Assembly: GCF_018417535.1 (NCBI RefSeq)
Contig: NZ_CP070977.1
Span: 558,001 to 622,000, forward strand
Source of the DNA: Burkholderia pyrrocinia
GTDB lineage: Bacteria > Pseudomonadota > Gammaproteobacteria > Burkholderiales > Burkholderiaceae
DNA: 64,000 nucleotides
Reading direction: 5' to 3'
Positions 1 to 13,103 of the stretch are shown here, one piece after another. The position numbers were made by a program, and so were the translations under genes. Every line of letters begins with the position of its first letter. Position 1 is the stretch's first letter. The notes under the pieces are model-generated. The model saw only the letters and a list, made by a program, of their open reading frames with translations, was not told where the DNA came from and made no database searches.

Positions 1-510
1 TTGCCGCTGCCGGCCAATCCGGCCGAATGGGCTGGCCTCGCGGCCGGGCTGAGCTTCGCGATGAGCAACGTGCTCGTGATCAAGGCGAGCCGCGAGCTGC
101 CCGGGATGCGCGCGGAGATGCGCACCGCGACGCTGTTCGGCGGCGCGGCGGTATTCGGCGCGATCGCGTCGCTGTTCGAAGGGCTGCCGGCCGCGCCGGC
201 GGGCGGCCAGCTCGGCGTCGCCGCGCTGATCATCGCCGCGATCGGCGTGACGATGGCGGCGAACAACCTGCTCGTGCAATACGGCCTCGCGCGGGTGCCG
301 GCGAACCGCGCGTCGATCATCATGCTGTTCGAGATCGTGATCACCGCGCTGTCGGCGTGGGTGTTCGCGAACGAGCTGCCGAGCGCACGCGAGTGGGCGG
401 GCGGCGTGTGCATCGTGCTGGCGACGCTGCTGTCCAGCCGGGTCCATCGTGCCGCGCCGGCACCGGACAAACCCGGCGACGGTCGGGACGGCGCACGCGC
501 GATGGTATGA
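1..510 (+). CDS. EamA/DMT-family transporter, C-terminal part (5' end outside window)
   Basis: Inner-membrane drug/metabolite transporter of the EamA (DMT) superfamily, probably an exporter; the substrate cannot be told. The 169 visible residues hold about five hydrophobic helices, a small-residue-rich start (GLAAGLSFAMSNV) and the typical last hairpin with an E between two helices (ANELPSAREWAGG), which matches the second EamA repeat. Full family members have about 300 residues, so roughly half is missing upstream. The first codon here is TTG only because the window begins there; it is probably not the true start. A short charged tail ends 139 nt before smc. Confidence 0.8.
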   Translation: MPLPANPAEWAGLAAGLSFAMSNVLVIKASRELPGMRAEMRTATLFGGAAVFGAIASLFEGLPAAPAGGQLGVAALIIAAIGVTMAANNLLVQYGLARVPANRASIIMLFEIVITALSAWVFANELPSAREWAGGVCIVLATLLSSRVHRAAPAPDKPGDGRDGARAMV

Positions 511-649
511 TGGAAGCCGTTTGCGGGGCCCAACGCTGGATGCGCGCGGCCCCGCTTTTGAATTCCGGGGCGCGTCGCGCGCATGGGCCGTCCGGCCCCG
601 CGCAGCACGGCCCCGTCCGTTTCACACCTTCTTCACATCCGATACCGCC

Positions 650-3600
650 GTGCGTCTGAGCTCGATCAAACTCGCTGGCTTCAAATCCTTCGTCGATCCC
701 ACGCATTTCCAGGTTCCGGGCCAGCTTGTCGGCGTGGTGGGCCCGAACGGGTGCGGCAAGTCCAACATCATCGACGCCGTGCGCTGGGTGCTCGGCGAGT
801 CGCGCGCCTCCGAGCTGCGTGGCGAGTCGATGCAGGACGTGATCTTCAACGGCTCGACCGCCCGCAAGCCCGGCAGCCGGGCCAGCGTCGAGCTGATCTT
901 CGACAACTCCGACGGCCGCGCGGCCGGGCAATGGGGCCAGTACGGCGAAATCGCCGTGAAGCGCGTGCTGACGCGCGATGGCACGTCGAGCTACTACATC
1001 AACAACCTGCCGGCGCGCCGCCGCGACATCCAGGACATCTTCCTCGGCACCGGCCTCGGGCCGCGTGCGTACGCGATCATCGGGCAGGGCATGATCGCGC
1101 GGATCATCGAGGCGAAGCCGGAAGAGCTGCGCGTGTTCCTCGAGGAAGCCGCCGGCGTGTCGAAGTACAAGGAACGCCGCCGCGAAACCGAGAACCGCCT
1201 GCACGACACGCGCGAGAACCTGACGCGCGTCGAGGACATCGTCCGCGAACTCGGTGCGAACCTCGAGAAGCTCGAGGCGCAGGCCGTCGTCGCGACCCGG
1301 TACAAGGAACTCGTCGCCGACGGCGAGGAGAAGCAGCGCCTGTTGTGGCTGCTGCGCAAGAACGAGGCCGCCGGCGAGCAGCAGAAGCAGCAGCGCGCGA
1401 TCGAACAGGCGCAAATCGACCTCGAGGCGCAGACGGCGAAGCTGCGTGAGGTCGAGTCGCAGCTCGAGACACTGCGCGTCGCGCATTACGCGGCGAGCGA
1501 CGCGATGCAGGGCGCGCAGGGTTCGCTTTACGAGGCGAATGCCGAGGTGAGCCGCCTCGAAGCCGAAATCAAGTTCATCGTCGAATCGCGCAATCGCGTG
1601 CAGGCGCAGATCGCCGCGCTGAACGCACAGCGCGAGCAATGGCGCGCGCAGGCCGAGAAGTCGCAGGACGAGCTCGAGGAAGCCGAAGAGGCGCGCGCGA
1701 TGGCCGACGAAAAGGCGGCGCTCGCCGAGGACAACGCGGCCGCGAAGCACGACGCGCTGCCTGCGCTCGAGGCGAAGTGGCGCGACGCGCAGGCGCAGCT
1801 CAACGACGAGCGCGCGCGGATTGCGCAGACCGAACAGTCGCTGAAGCTCGAAGCCGCGCACCAGCGCAACGCCGACCAGCAGCTCCAGCAGCTTCAGCAG
1901 CGCCATGAGCGCCTGAAGGGCGAAGCGGGCGGGCTCGACGCGCCGGACGAGGCACAGCTCGAAGAGTTGCGCATGCAGCTCGCCGAGCAGGAAGAGATCC
2001 TGGCCGAAGCGCAGGCGCGCCTCGCCGACGCGCAGGAAACGGTGCCGCGCCTCGACGGCGAACGCCGGGCCGCGCAGGAGCGCGTGCAGGCCGAAGGCGC
2101 GCAGATTCACCAGCTCGAGGCGCGCCTGGCCGCGCTGAAGCAGCTTCAGGAAAACGTGCAGACCGAAGGCAAGGTGCAGCCGTGGCTCGACAAGCACGAG
2201 CTCGGTGCGCTGCCGCGCCTGTGGAAGAAGCTGCACGTCGAAGCGGGCTGGGAAGCGGCGCTCGAGGCCGTGCTGCGCGAGCGCCTCGCCGCGCTCGAAG
2301 TGTCGAATCTCGACTGGGTGAAGGCGTTCGCGACCGATGCGCCGCCCGCGAAGCTCGCGTTCTACGCGCCGCCCGCGGCCGGCGAACCGCCCGCGGCGGT
2401 GGCAGGGCTGCGTCCGGTGCTGTCGCTCGTGCGCATCGACGACGCAGGCATTCGTGCGGTGCTGAACGACTGGCTCGGCAACGTGTATGTCGCCGACGAC
2501 GTCGCGCAGGCGCTCGCGACGCGCACGCAGCTGCCGGCAGGCGGCGCGTTTGTCGTCAAGGCCGGCCATATCGTCACGCGCGTCGGCGTGCAGCTTTACG
2601 CGGCCGATTCGGAGCAGGCCGGGATGCTGGCCCGCCAGCAGGAAATCGAGAACCTGACGCGCCAGGTGCGTGCGCAGGCACTGCTCGCCGACGAGGCGCG
2701 CACGGCCGCGGTACGCGCGGAAGCCGCGCACACGCAGGCCACGCAGGCGCTCGGCGACGTGCGCGCGCAGGCCGAGCGTGCGACGCAGCGTGTGCATGCG
2801 CTGCAGATGGACGTGCTGAGGCTCGCGCAGGCACATGAGCGCTATACGCAGCGCAGTACGCAGATCCGCGAGGAACTCGAGGAAATCGGTGCGCAGATCG
2901 AAGAACAGCGCGCGCTGCGCGCGGAGTCGGAAGCGAATTTCGAACGCTTCGACGGCGAACTCGCGGAGCTGCAGGCGCGCTTCGAGGACAACCAGCTCGC
3001 GTTCGAATCGCTCGACGAATCGCTGACGCAGGCGCGTCAGGAAGCACGTGATCTGGAGCGCGGCGCGAACGACGCGCGCTTCGCCGCGCGCAACGCGGTG
3101 ACCCGGATCGACGAGCTCAAGCGCAGCATCCAGGTCGCGCACGAGCAGAGCGAGCGTGTCGCCGCATCGCTGGAAGACGCGCGCGCCGAGCTCGAGACGA
3201 TCAACGAACAGACCGCGCACACGGGCCTGCAGGACGCGCTCGAGATTCGCGCGGTGAAGGAAGAAGCGCTGCAGGCTGCGCGGATCGAGCTCGACGACCT
3301 GACCGCGAAGCTGCGCGCGTCGGACGAGCAGCGTCTCGTCGCCGAGCGTTCGCTGCAGCCGCAGCGCGACCGCATCACCGAATTGCAGTTGAAGGAGCAG
3401 GCCGCGCGCCTGGCCGTCGAGCAGTTCGCCGAGCAACTCGCGACGGCGGAGGTCGACGAAGCCGCGCTGCTCGAGAAGCTGACGCCGGACCTGAAGCCGT
3501 CGTACCTGCAGGGCGAAGTCACGCGGCTCAACAACGCGATCAACGCGCTCGGCCCGGTGAACATGGCCGCGCTCGACGAGTTGAAGGCCGCGAGCGAGCG

Positions 3601-4162
3601 CAAGGTGTTCCTCGACGCGCAGTCGGCCGACCTGCTCGACGCGATCACGACGCTCGAGGACGCGATCCACAAGATCGACCAGGAAACCCGCACGCTGCTG
3701 CAGGGCACCTTCGACGAGGTCAACCGTCACTTCAGCGACCTGTTCCCGCGCCTGTTCGGCGGCGGCCAGGCGAAGCTGATCATGACGGGCGACGAGATCC
3801 TCGATGCCGGCGTGCAGGTGATGGCGCAGCCGCCCGGCAAGAAGAACGCGACGATCCACCTGCTGTCGGGCGGCGAGAAGGCGCTGACCGCGACCGCGCT
3901 GGTGTTCGCGATGTTCCAGTTGAACCCGGCGCCGTTCTGTCTGCTCGACGAGGTCGACGCGCCGCTCGACGACGCGAACACCGAACGTTTCGCGAATCTC
4001 GTGCGTGCGATGTCCGACAAGACGCAGTTCCTGTTCATCTCGCACAACAAGATCGCGATGGAGATGGCGCAGCAACTGATCGGCGTGACGATGCAGGAGC
4101 AGGGCGTGTCGCGGATCGTGGCGGTGGACATGGAAACCGCAGCGGGTTTTGCCCAGAATTGA
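650..4162 (+). CDS. smc: Chromosome partition protein Smc
   Basis: ATPase of the bacterial condensin (Smc-ScpAB) that compacts and helps segregate the chromosome. The 1170-residue protein has the usual layout: an N-terminal ATPase half with Walker A GPNGCGKS at residues 31-38, a long coiled coil, a hinge near residues 510-650, a second coiled coil, and a C-terminal ATPase half with the ABC signature LSGGEK at 1072-1077 and Walker B CLLDEVD ending near 1103. The frame stays open upstream to 449, but the GTG at 650 starts the conserved head (MRLSSIKLAGFKSF) and gives the usual Burkholderia length. It precedes zipA by 85 nt, and the two are probably co-transcribed. Confidence 0.97.
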   Translation: MRLSSIKLAGFKSFVDPTHFQVPGQLVGVVGPNGCGKSNIIDAVRWVLGESRASELRGESMQDVIFNGSTARKPGSRASVELIFDNSDGRAAGQWGQYGEIAVKRVLTRDGTSSYYINNLPARRRDIQDIFLGTGLGPRAYAIIGQGMIARIIEAKPEELRVFLEEAAGVSKYKERRRETENRLHDTRENLTRVEDIVRELGANLEKLEAQAVVATRYKELVADGEEKQRLLWLLRKNEAAGEQQKQQRAIEQAQIDLEAQTAKLREVESQLETLRVAHYAASDAMQGAQGSLYEANAEVSRLEAEIKFIVESRNRVQAQIAALNAQREQWRAQAEKSQDELEEAEEARAMADEKAALAEDNAAAKHDALPALEAKWRDAQAQLNDERARIAQTEQSLKLEAAHQRNADQQLQQLQQRHERLKGEAGGLDAPDEAQLEELRMQLAEQEEILAEAQARLADAQETVPRLDGERRAAQERVQAEGAQIHQLEARLAALKQLQENVQTEGKVQPWLDKHELGALPRLWKKLHVEAGWEAALEAVLRERLAALEVSNLDWVKAFATDAPPAKLAFYAPPAAGEPPAAVAGLRPVLSLVRIDDAGIRAVLNDWLGNVYVADDVAQALATRTQLPAGGAFVVKAGHIVTRVGVQLYAADSEQAGMLARQQEIENLTRQVRAQALLADEARTAAVRAEAAHTQATQALGDVRAQAERATQRVHALQMDVLRLAQAHERYTQRSTQIREELEEIGAQIEEQRALRAESEANFERFDGELAELQARFEDNQLAFESLDESLTQARQEARDLERGANDARFAARNAVTRIDELKRSIQVAHEQSERVAASLEDARAELETINEQTAHTGLQDALEIRAVKEEALQAARIELDDLTAKLRASDEQRLVAERSLQPQRDRITELQLKEQAARLAVEQFAEQLATAEVDEAALLEKLTPDLKPSYLQGEVTRLNNAINALGPVNMAALDELKAASERKVFLDAQSADLLDAITTLEDAIHKIDQETRTLLQGTFDEVNRHFSDLFPRLFGGGQAKLIMTGDEILDAGVQVMAQPPGKKNATIHLLSGGEKALTATALVFAMFQLNPAPFCLLDEVDAPLDDANTERFANLVRAMSDKTQFLFISHNKIAMEMAQQLIGVTMQEQGVSRIVAVDMETAAGFAQN

Positions 4163-4247
4163 CGTTTGACGAAACCGGACCGCGTTCGCGCGGCGCATGG
4201 GCGCCCGTTCGCGGTTCCGACGAAAAAGAATTGCTGATGGAGCGTGC

Positions 4248-5513
4248 ATGGACGAGTTGACACTCGGTTTGATCGGCGCGGGCGCCGTCGTGGTGGGCGG
4301 CGTCGTGGTCTACAACGCATGGCAGGGCGCCAAGGTGCGGCGCAGGATGCCGCGCCCGATGCCGGAGGAAGCGGCCGAGGCGATGAATCGCCCCGAGCGC
4401 GACGAAGAGTTGCCGTTCATCGAGCCGGTGCGTCAGCCGGTGCGGCGCGAGCCCGCGGCTCCGGCCGTGGCGGCCGCCACGCCGGCCGAAGTCGCGCGCG
4501 TCGAGCCGACGTTCGGCGGTGTGGCACCGGCCGATATGGCGGCCGATCTGCAGGCCGAGGCGACCGGCGTCGACATGCCGTCCGAGTCGACCGACCCGGC
4601 CACCGGTGAAGAAGCCGTACCTGCCGCCGTGCACGAAGCGGCCGCCGAGCCGTCCGAACCCGTGCTGCCGGCCGCGACGACAATCTCGTCGGCGCCGCCC
4701 GCGATCGTCGACCGCCGGATCGACTGCATCGTGCCGATCCGCCTCGCCGGGCCGCTGCCGGGCGACAAGATCCTGCCGGCCGCGCAGCGGCTGCGCCGCG
4801 CGGGCAGCAAGCCCGTGCACATCGAAGGCAAGCCGGAAGGTGGCCAGTGGGAACTGCTGCAGAACGGCGTGCGCTACGACGAACTGCGCGCGGCCGCACA
4901 GCTCGCGAACCGCAGCGGTGCGCTGAACGAGCTCGAGTTCTCCGAATTCGTGACGGGCGTCCAGCAGTTCGCCGACACGATCGACGGCGCGCCGGAATTC
5001 CCGGACATGATGGAAACGGTGGCGATGGCGCGCGAGCTCGACGCCTTTGCCGCGCAGTGCGATGCGCAACTGTCGATCAACGTGATGTCGGACGGCGCGC
5101 CGTGGTCGGCGAACTACGTGCAGGCTGTTGCGTCGCAGGACGGGCTGCTGCTGTCGCGCGACGGCACGCGTTTCGTGAAGCTCGACGCGAAGCAGAACCC
5201 CGTGTTCATGCTGCAGTTCGGCGACACGAACTTCCTGCGCGACGACCTCACGTACAAGGGCGGCAACATGATCACGCTGGTGCTCGACGTGCCGGTTGCC
5301 GAAGAGGACATCCTGCCGTTCCGGCTGATGTGCGATTACGCGAAATCGCTGTCCGAACGGATCGGCGCACGGGTCGTCGACGATTCGCGCCGGACGTTGC
5401 CGGAGTCGACGCTGCTGGCGATCGAACAGCAGTTGATGAAGCTGTACGCGAAGCTCGAGGAAGCCGGCATCCCGGCCGGTTCGCCGGTCACGCGGCGCCT
5501 CTTCAGCCAGTAA
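4248..5513 (+). CDS. zipA: Cell division protein ZipA-like (FtsZ-binding)
   Basis: Membrane-anchored divisome protein that binds the FtsZ C-terminus. The 421 residues show an N-terminal transmembrane helix (about 5-25), a basic stretch, a Pro/Ala/Glu-rich linker to about residue 150, and a globular C-terminal half fitting the ZipA FtsZ-binding domain. The ATG at 4248 puts the membrane anchor at the extreme N-terminus; the upstream extension of the frame is Arg-rich and not conserved-looking. It lies between smc and ligA, the usual beta-proteobacterial order. The linker is compositionally biased and likely fast-evolving. Confidence 0.88.
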   Translation: MDELTLGLIGAGAVVVGGVVVYNAWQGAKVRRRMPRPMPEEAAEAMNRPERDEELPFIEPVRQPVRREPAAPAVAAATPAEVARVEPTFGGVAPADMAADLQAEATGVDMPSESTDPATGEEAVPAAVHEAAAEPSEPVLPAATTISSAPPAIVDRRIDCIVPIRLAGPLPGDKILPAAQRLRRAGSKPVHIEGKPEGGQWELLQNGVRYDELRAAAQLANRSGALNELEFSEFVTGVQQFADTIDGAPEFPDMMETVAMARELDAFAAQCDAQLSINVMSDGAPWSANYVQAVASQDGLLLSRDGTRFVKLDAKQNPVFMLQFGDTNFLRDDLTYKGGNMITLVLDVPVAEEDILPFRLMCDYAKSLSERIGARVVDDSRRTLPESTLLAIEQQLMKLYAKLEEAGIPAGSPVTRRLFSQ

Positions 5514-8284
<2,771 letters not shown>

Positions 8285-8333
8285 CCGGCGCGCGGGGTGG
8301 CAGGCGTCCGGTTTCGCGTCGCCCGCCGGAAAC

Positions 8334-8361
8334 GACAAAGCCCGCTTGCGCGGGCTTTGTC
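8334..8361. terminator. Bidirectional terminator between def and the convergent pseudouridine synthase gene
   Basis: A perfect 12-bp stem (GACAAAGCCCGC and its complement) closes on a 4-nt TTGC loop. It sits between two convergent genes and reads with A/T-rich flanks on both strands, as expected of a shared Rho-independent terminator. Confidence 0.8.
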
Positions 8362-8389
8362 ATGGCGTGGACGGAGGGCGTGCCCGCGG

Positions 8390-10465
8390 TCAGAACGTCT
8401 CGTCGGCCAACAGATAGCGCCATTGCCCCTGCGGCAGCGCGCCCAGCATCACGCGGCCCATCCGCACGCGCTTGAGGCCGATCACGTCGAGGCCGACCAG
8501 TTCGCACATGCGGCGGATCTGGCGTTTCTTGCCTTCGCGCAGCACGAAGCGCAGTTGCTCGCCGTTCTGCCAGCTCACCATCGCGGGCTTCAGCGCGACG
8601 CCGTCGAGCTCGAGGCCGTGGCGCAGCTTCGCGAGCGATTCCGCGGGGAAGTGCTGGTCGATGTCGATGAGCCGTTCGCCGAAGCGCACGCGCACCAGGT
8701 ACTCCTTGTCGATGTCCGACTGCTCGCCGATCAGTTGCTTCGCGATCCGGCCGTTCTGCGTCAGCACGAGCAGGCCGGTCGAATCGATGTCGAGCCGGCC
8801 GGCCGGCGCGAGCGCGTGCAGGTGCTGCGGCGAGAAGCGCAGCGGCGAGCGGTCGCCGTTCCAGTGGTTCCCGCGCGTGATCAGCACGGCCGCGGGCTCA
8901 TAGCCGTCTTCCGCCTGGCCCGACACATAGCCGACCGGCTTGTGCAGCAGGATCGTCACCTGCGCGGCCTGCGCGGCGCTCGCGCGCTCGTCGATCTCGA
9001 TTTTCTGGTCGGCGCGCACCTTGGTGCCGAGCGTGTCGATGCGTTCGCCGTCGACGAGCACCCAGCCCTTTTCGATCCATTCGTCGGCTTCGCGGCGCGA
9101 GCACATGCCAAGCTCGGACATCCGCTTCGACAGGCGCATCAGGCCCGTTTCGTCGCCGTAATCGGTGTCGGCCGCCTGGCGCTTGACGGGTTGCGCGGTC
9201 TTCAGGCCCGCGCCGGACGAGCGGCGCTCGCCGAAGCTGCGCTTCGCGCCTTCGCCTGCCTTGTCGCGATAGGGCGTGCGCTTGGCGTCGTCAACGCCTG
9301 CGCGGCGCGGACGTGCATCGTCGTCGCTGCGGCGGGCCGGGCGGTCGGATGACGTACGGCGGTCGCCGAAGCTGCGCTTCGCGCCTTCGCCGGCTGCCTT
9401 GTCGCGATAGGGTGCGCGCGTACCGCCTTCGGCGCCTGCGCGGCGCGGCCGTGCGTCGTCATCGCTGCGACGGGGCGGGCGGTCGGACGACGTACGGCGG
9501 TCACCGAAGCTGCGTTTTGCACCTTCGTCGGCCGTCCTGTCGCGATACGGCGTGCGCTTGACGTCGTCAGCACCTGCGCGGCGCGGCCGTGCGTCGTCGT
9601 CGCTGCGACGGGGCGGACGGTCGGACGACGTACGGCGGTCGCCGAAGCTGCGTTTTGCACCTTCGTCGGCCGTCCTGTCGCGATACGGCGTGCGCTTGAC
9701 GTCGTCAGCACCTGCGCGGCGCGGACGTGCATCGTCGTCGCCGCGACGGGGCGGGCGGTCGGACGACGTACGGCGGTCGCCGAAGCTGCGTTTTGCACCT
9801 TCGTCGGCCGTCCTGTCGCGATACGGCGTGCGCTTGACGTCGTCAGCGCCTGCGCGGCGCGGACGTGCATCGTCGTCGCTGCGACGGGGCGGGCGGTCCG
9901 ACGTCGTGCGGCGCTCGCCGTAGCTGCGCTTCGCGCCTTCGCCTGTTGCGTTGTCACGATAGGGCGCACGCGCGCCGCCTTCGGCGCCTGCGCGGCGCGG
10001 CCGTGCATCGTCGTCGCCGCGACGGGGCGGGCGGTCCGACGTCGTGCGGCGCTCGCCGTAGCTGCGCTTCGCGCCTTCGCCTGTTGCGTTGTCACGATAA
10101 GGCGCACGCGCGCCGCCTTCGGCACCCGCGCGGCGCGGCCGCGCATCGTCGTCGCTGCGACGGGGCGGGCGCGAGTCGGGCTTGCCGTCAGTGCCGCGAT
10201 AGCCGCGTTCGGCACCGCCGTCGCGCGGCGCACGCTTGGCCGTTGCGCGATCCGCGCCCGGGCGCTCGGCGCCCGCGGCACCGCGCGGCTTGAACGAGCG
10301 TTCGCCGCCGGCTGCCGGGGACGCCTTCTTCGGGCGGGCCGGCTTGTCTCCCGCGGGCGGCGCAGCGGGGCGCACCGCCTTGCGGGCGACGAGGCTGCCG
10401 GAGCGGACAGGTGCGCGGGTCGGCGACGCCGGCCGCGGATTCTTGACGGTCAATTTGGTGCGCAT
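8390..10465 (-). CDS. 23S rRNA pseudouridine synthase (RsuA/RluB/RluF family) with a long repetitive N-terminal extension
   Basis: Isomerises a uridine of 23S rRNA. The C-terminal part (about residues 440-691) holds an S4 RNA-binding domain (RLSKRMSELGMCSRREA) and the catalytic core GRLDIDSTG with catalytic D559. The DKEYL and RQIRRMC motifs resemble RluF more than RluB, but the target base cannot be fixed. Family members usually have 230-300 residues; here an extra N-terminal region of about 435 residues is rich in Arg, Asp, Pro and Ala and contains seven tandem 46-residue repeats (residues 98-417). The extension is probably disordered and RNA-binding (inference). The ATG at 10465 lies 16 nt after the glnD stop, so this is the last gene of map-glnD. 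Confidence 0.9.
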   Translation of the reverse strand: MRTKLTVKNPRPASPTRAPVRSGSLVARKAVRPAAPPAGDKPARPKKASPAAGGERSFKPRGAAGAERPGADRATAKRAPRDGGAERGYRGTDGKPDSRPPRRSDDDARPRRAGAEGGARAPYRDNATGEGAKRSYGERRTTSDRPPRRGDDDARPRRAGAEGGARAPYRDNATGEGAKRSYGERRTTSDRPPRRSDDDARPRRAGADDVKRTPYRDRTADEGAKRSFGDRRTSSDRPPRRGDDDARPRRAGADDVKRTPYRDRTADEGAKRSFGDRRTSSDRPPRRSDDDARPRRAGADDVKRTPYRDRTADEGAKRSFGDRRTSSDRPPRRSDDDARPRRAGAEGGTRAPYRDKAAGEGAKRSFGDRRTSSDRPARRSDDDARPRRAGVDDAKRTPYRDKAGEGAKRSFGERRSSGAGLKTAQPVKRQAADTDYGDETGLMRLSKRMSELGMCSRREADEWIEKGWVLVDGERIDTLGTKVRADQKIEIDERASAAQAAQVTILLHKPVGYVSGQAEDGYEPAAVLITRGNHWNGDRSPLRFSPQHLHALAPAGRLDIDSTGLLVLTQNGRIAKQLIGEQSDIDKEYLVRVRFGERLIDIDQHFPAESLAKLRHGLELDGVALKPAMVSWQNGEQLRFVLREGKKRQIRRMCELVGLDVIGLKRVRMGRVMLGALPQGQWRYLLADETF
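9215..10174 (-). repeat. Seven tandem copies of a 138-bp (46-codon) coding repeat
   Basis: Each unit encodes S-D-R-P-P-R-R-(S/G)-D-D-D-A-R-P-R-R-A-G, then a variable block, then EGAKRS(F/Y)G(D/E)RR. Two unit types occur: AEGG-APYRDN/K (units 1, 2, 6) and ADDVKRTPYRDR or its variant (units 3, 4, 5, 7). Units 3 to 5 are nearly identical in DNA, which points to recent duplication. The first and last units are one codon short. Copy number is likely to vary between strains. Confidence 0.93.
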
Positions 10466-10481
10466 AAACGCTGGGATTCAT

Positions 10482-13058
10482 TCAGACTGCGATCGCACGC
10501 AGCAATTCGGTTTCGAGCTGGATCTGCAGGCGGTTGTCGGACAAGCCGGCGCCCGCGAGCAGGAAGATGTCCTCGACGCGTTCGCCGAGCGTATTGATCC
10601 GCGCCGCATGGACGCCGATCCGATGCTCGGCGAGTACGCGCGCGATCGAATAGAGAAGGCCCGGCCGGTCGTTGGCGGACACGGACAGGATGTAGTACTG
10701 GCCGCGCTCGTCGGCCCGCAGGTCGACGCGCGGCGTGATCGGAAACGTCCGGGACAGCCTCGACAGGCGGCCCTTGGACGGCTCCGGCAGCGGTGCGGTT
10801 TCGGTGAGCCGCGTCGAGAGCTGCTGTTCGACGAGATTCGCGATGTCGCGGTAGCGCACGTCGCGTTCGGTCTGCGTGACGATGAAGTTGTCGAGCGCAT
10901 AGCCGTGCCGCGTCGTGCTGACGCGCGCGTCGAGCACCGACAGCCCGTTGCGGTCGAAATACGCGCAGATGCCCGCGAACAGGTCGGGGCGATCCTTCAC
11001 GTACACGAGCACCTGCAGCGCATCGCCGATCGGCGACGGCCGCGCGCGGACGATCGCGGTTTCGGCGTTCACGTGCCGGTACAGCACACGCGTCTGCCAT
11101 GCGATGTCGGCTGCGTCGTGACGCAGGAAGAAGCCGACGTCGAGCTGATCCCACAGCGCGCGGTGCGCGTCGTCCGGCACGGTCTCGAGGCGCAGCAGCG
11201 CGAGCGCCTGTTCCTGCCGCGACTTCAGCTCCGAGTGTGCGTCGGGGTTCGCGCCGCCGAGCACCGCGAGCGTGATGCGGTACAGATCCTCGAGCAGCTT
11301 GCCCTTCCACGTGTTCCACACCTTCGGGCTCGTGCCGCGGATATCGGCGACGGTCAGCAGGTAGAGCGCGGTGAGGCGGCGTTCGTTGCCGACGAGTTCG
11401 GCGAAGCGCTTGATGACTTCAGGGTCGCTGGTGTCCTGCTTCTGCGCGACCTGGCTCATCGTCAGGTGATGCTGGACAAGCCACACGATCAGCGCCGCGT
11501 CGTCGCCGGCGATCCCGTGTTCGCGGCAGAAGCGTCGCGCGTCGGCCATCCCGAGCGTCGAGTGGTCGCCGCCGCGGCCCTTCGCGATGTCGTGGAACAG
11601 CGCCGCGACATACAGCACCCACGGGTGCTCGAAGTTGCCGATCAACTGGCTGCAGAACGGGTATTCGTGCGCATGCTCGGCGACCGCGAAGCGGCGGATG
11701 TTGCGCAACACCATCAGGATGTGCTGGTCGACCGTGTACACGTGGTACAGGTCGTGCTGCATCTGGCCGACGATGCGGCGGAAGTTCAGCAGGTAGCGGC
11801 CGAGCACGCTCGTCTGGTTCATCAGCCGGAATGCGTGCGTGATCCCTTCGGGCTGCTGCAGGATCCGCATGAACGTGTCGCGGTTCTGCGGATCGCGACG
11901 CCACGCGTTGTTCATGATTTCGCGCGAGTTGTACAGCGCGCGCAGCGTGCGTGCGGACAGGCCCTTCACGCCGCGGGTCGTTTCGTACAGCAGGAACGCT
12001 TCGAGGATCGCGTCGGGATGGCGTTCGAACACGCCGTCGTCGACGATTTCGAGCATCCCCTGTTTCTCGACGAAGCGGTCGGGCGACAGCACGCGCGTGA
12101 TGCCGCTCGTCGCGGGGAAGAGCTGCGCCTCGATGTTCTGGATCAGGATCGTCGCGAGCTGCGTGACGGCTTTCGCGGCCCAGTAATAGCGGCGCATCAG
12201 TTGCTCGCTCGCGCGCTTGGCCTGCGTCGGCTGATAGCCGAAGCTCTCGGCGGCCTGCGTCTGCAGGTCGAAGACGAGCATGTCCTGGCGGCGGCCGGCG
12301 ATCACGTGCAGCCGCGCGCGCAGCGTCTTCAGGAAACCTTCGTTGCGGCGCAGCTCGCGCGCTTCGCGATCGGTGATGAGGCCGCGCGTGTCGAGCTCGC
12401 GCCAACTGCTGCCGAAGCCCGCCGCGCGCGCGATCCACAGGATCGTCTGCAGGTCGCGCAGCCCGCCGGGGCTTTCCTTCACGTTCGGTTCGAGGCTGTA
12501 CGGCGTGTCCTGGAACTTCGCGTGGCGCTGGCGCATCTCGAGCACCTTCGCGGTGAAGAACGCGCGGGCGTCGAGCGCCTCGTGGTAGCGCACCGTGAAG
12601 CGCTCGAACAGCGCGGTGCTGCCGACGATGCGGCGCGCTTCCAGCAGCGAGGTTTGCACCGTGACGTCCTGCGATGCCTCCTCGATGCACTGCGCGACCG
12701 TGCGCACGCTGCTGCCGATCTCGAGGCCGAGATCCCACGCCATCCCGATGAAGCGCTCGATGCGCGGATCGAGCGCAGGATCGTGCGCATCGGGCAGCAA
12801 TACGAGGATGTCGACGTCGGATTGGGGCGCAAGCTCGCCGCGCCCGTAGCCGCCGACGGCGACGAGTGCGAGCGTCGCGGGCAGCCCGCAGTCGTCCCAC
12901 ACGCGCTTCAGCGCGTCGTCGGTGAGTTTCGACAGCGCGTGCATCAGCGACGCGACGTTCGTCGCGCGGCGAAAGCGCTCGAGCATCTCGGCTTTGGCGG
13001 CCTTGAATTCGGCGCGCCGCGACAGCGCTTCGGGCGAGGGGGCGGCGTGAGCGTTCAT
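10482..13058 (-). CDS. glnD: Bifunctional [protein-PII] uridylyltransferase / uridylyl-removing enzyme
   Basis: Primary nitrogen sensor: it uridylylates PII proteins when glutamine is low and removes UMP when glutamine is high. The 858 residues contain a nucleotidyltransferase domain with GGYGRGE at 69-75 and the catalytic aspartates D81 and D83 (SDVDILVL), an HD hydrolase domain with H489-D490 ([13 protein letters not shown]), and two C-terminal ACT domains (about 675-855) that bind glutamine. It lies 45 nt downstream of map and upstream of the pseudouridine synthase, all leftward. Confidence 0.97.
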   Translation of the reverse strand: MNAHAAPSPEALSRRAEFKAAKAEMLERFRRATNVASLMHALSKLTDDALKRVWDDCGLPATLALVAVGGYGRGELAPQSDVDILVLLPDAHDPALDPRIERFIGMAWDLGLEIGSSVRTVAQCIEEASQDVTVQTSLLEARRIVGSTALFERFTVRYHEALDARAFFTAKVLEMRQRHAKFQDTPYSLEPNVKESPGGLRDLQTILWIARAAGFGSSWRELDTRGLITDREARELRRNEGFLKTLRARLHVIAGRRQDMLVFDLQTQAAESFGYQPTQAKRASEQLMRRYYWAAKAVTQLATILIQNIEAQLFPATSGITRVLSPDRFVEKQGMLEIVDDGVFERHPDAILEAFLLYETTRGVKGLSARTLRALYNSREIMNNAWRRDPQNRDTFMRILQQPEGITHAFRLMNQTSVLGRYLLNFRRIVGQMQHDLYHVYTVDQHILMVLRNIRRFAVAEHAHEYPFCSQLIGNFEHPWVLYVAALFHDIAKGRGGDHSTLGMADARRFCREHGIAGDDAALIVWLVQHHLTMSQVAQKQDTSDPEVIKRFAELVGNERRLTALYLLTVADIRGTSPKVWNTWKGKLLEDLYRITLAVLGGANPDAHSELKSRQEQALALLRLETVPDDAHRALWDQLDVGFFLRHDAADIAWQTRVLYRHVNAETAIVRARPSPIGDALQVLVYVKDRPDLFAGICAYFDRNGLSVLDARVSTTRHGYALDNFIVTQTERDVRYRDIANLVEQQLSTRLTETAPLPEPSKGRLSRLSRTFPITPRVDLRADERGQYYILSVSANDRPGLLYSIARVLAEHRIGVHAARINTLGERVEDIFLLAGAGLSDNRLQIQLETELLRAIAV

Positions 13059-13103
13059 GGGCGGCCGTTCAGGTGCGGGCGGGGCGGGCTGGCGCGACGG
13101 CGC

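Noticed and set aside
341..4249. 1302-codon leftward open frame opposite smc
   Set aside because: Arg/Leu-rich, no family features, no ribosome site; a mirror of the third-position GC of smc, whose product is unmistakable.
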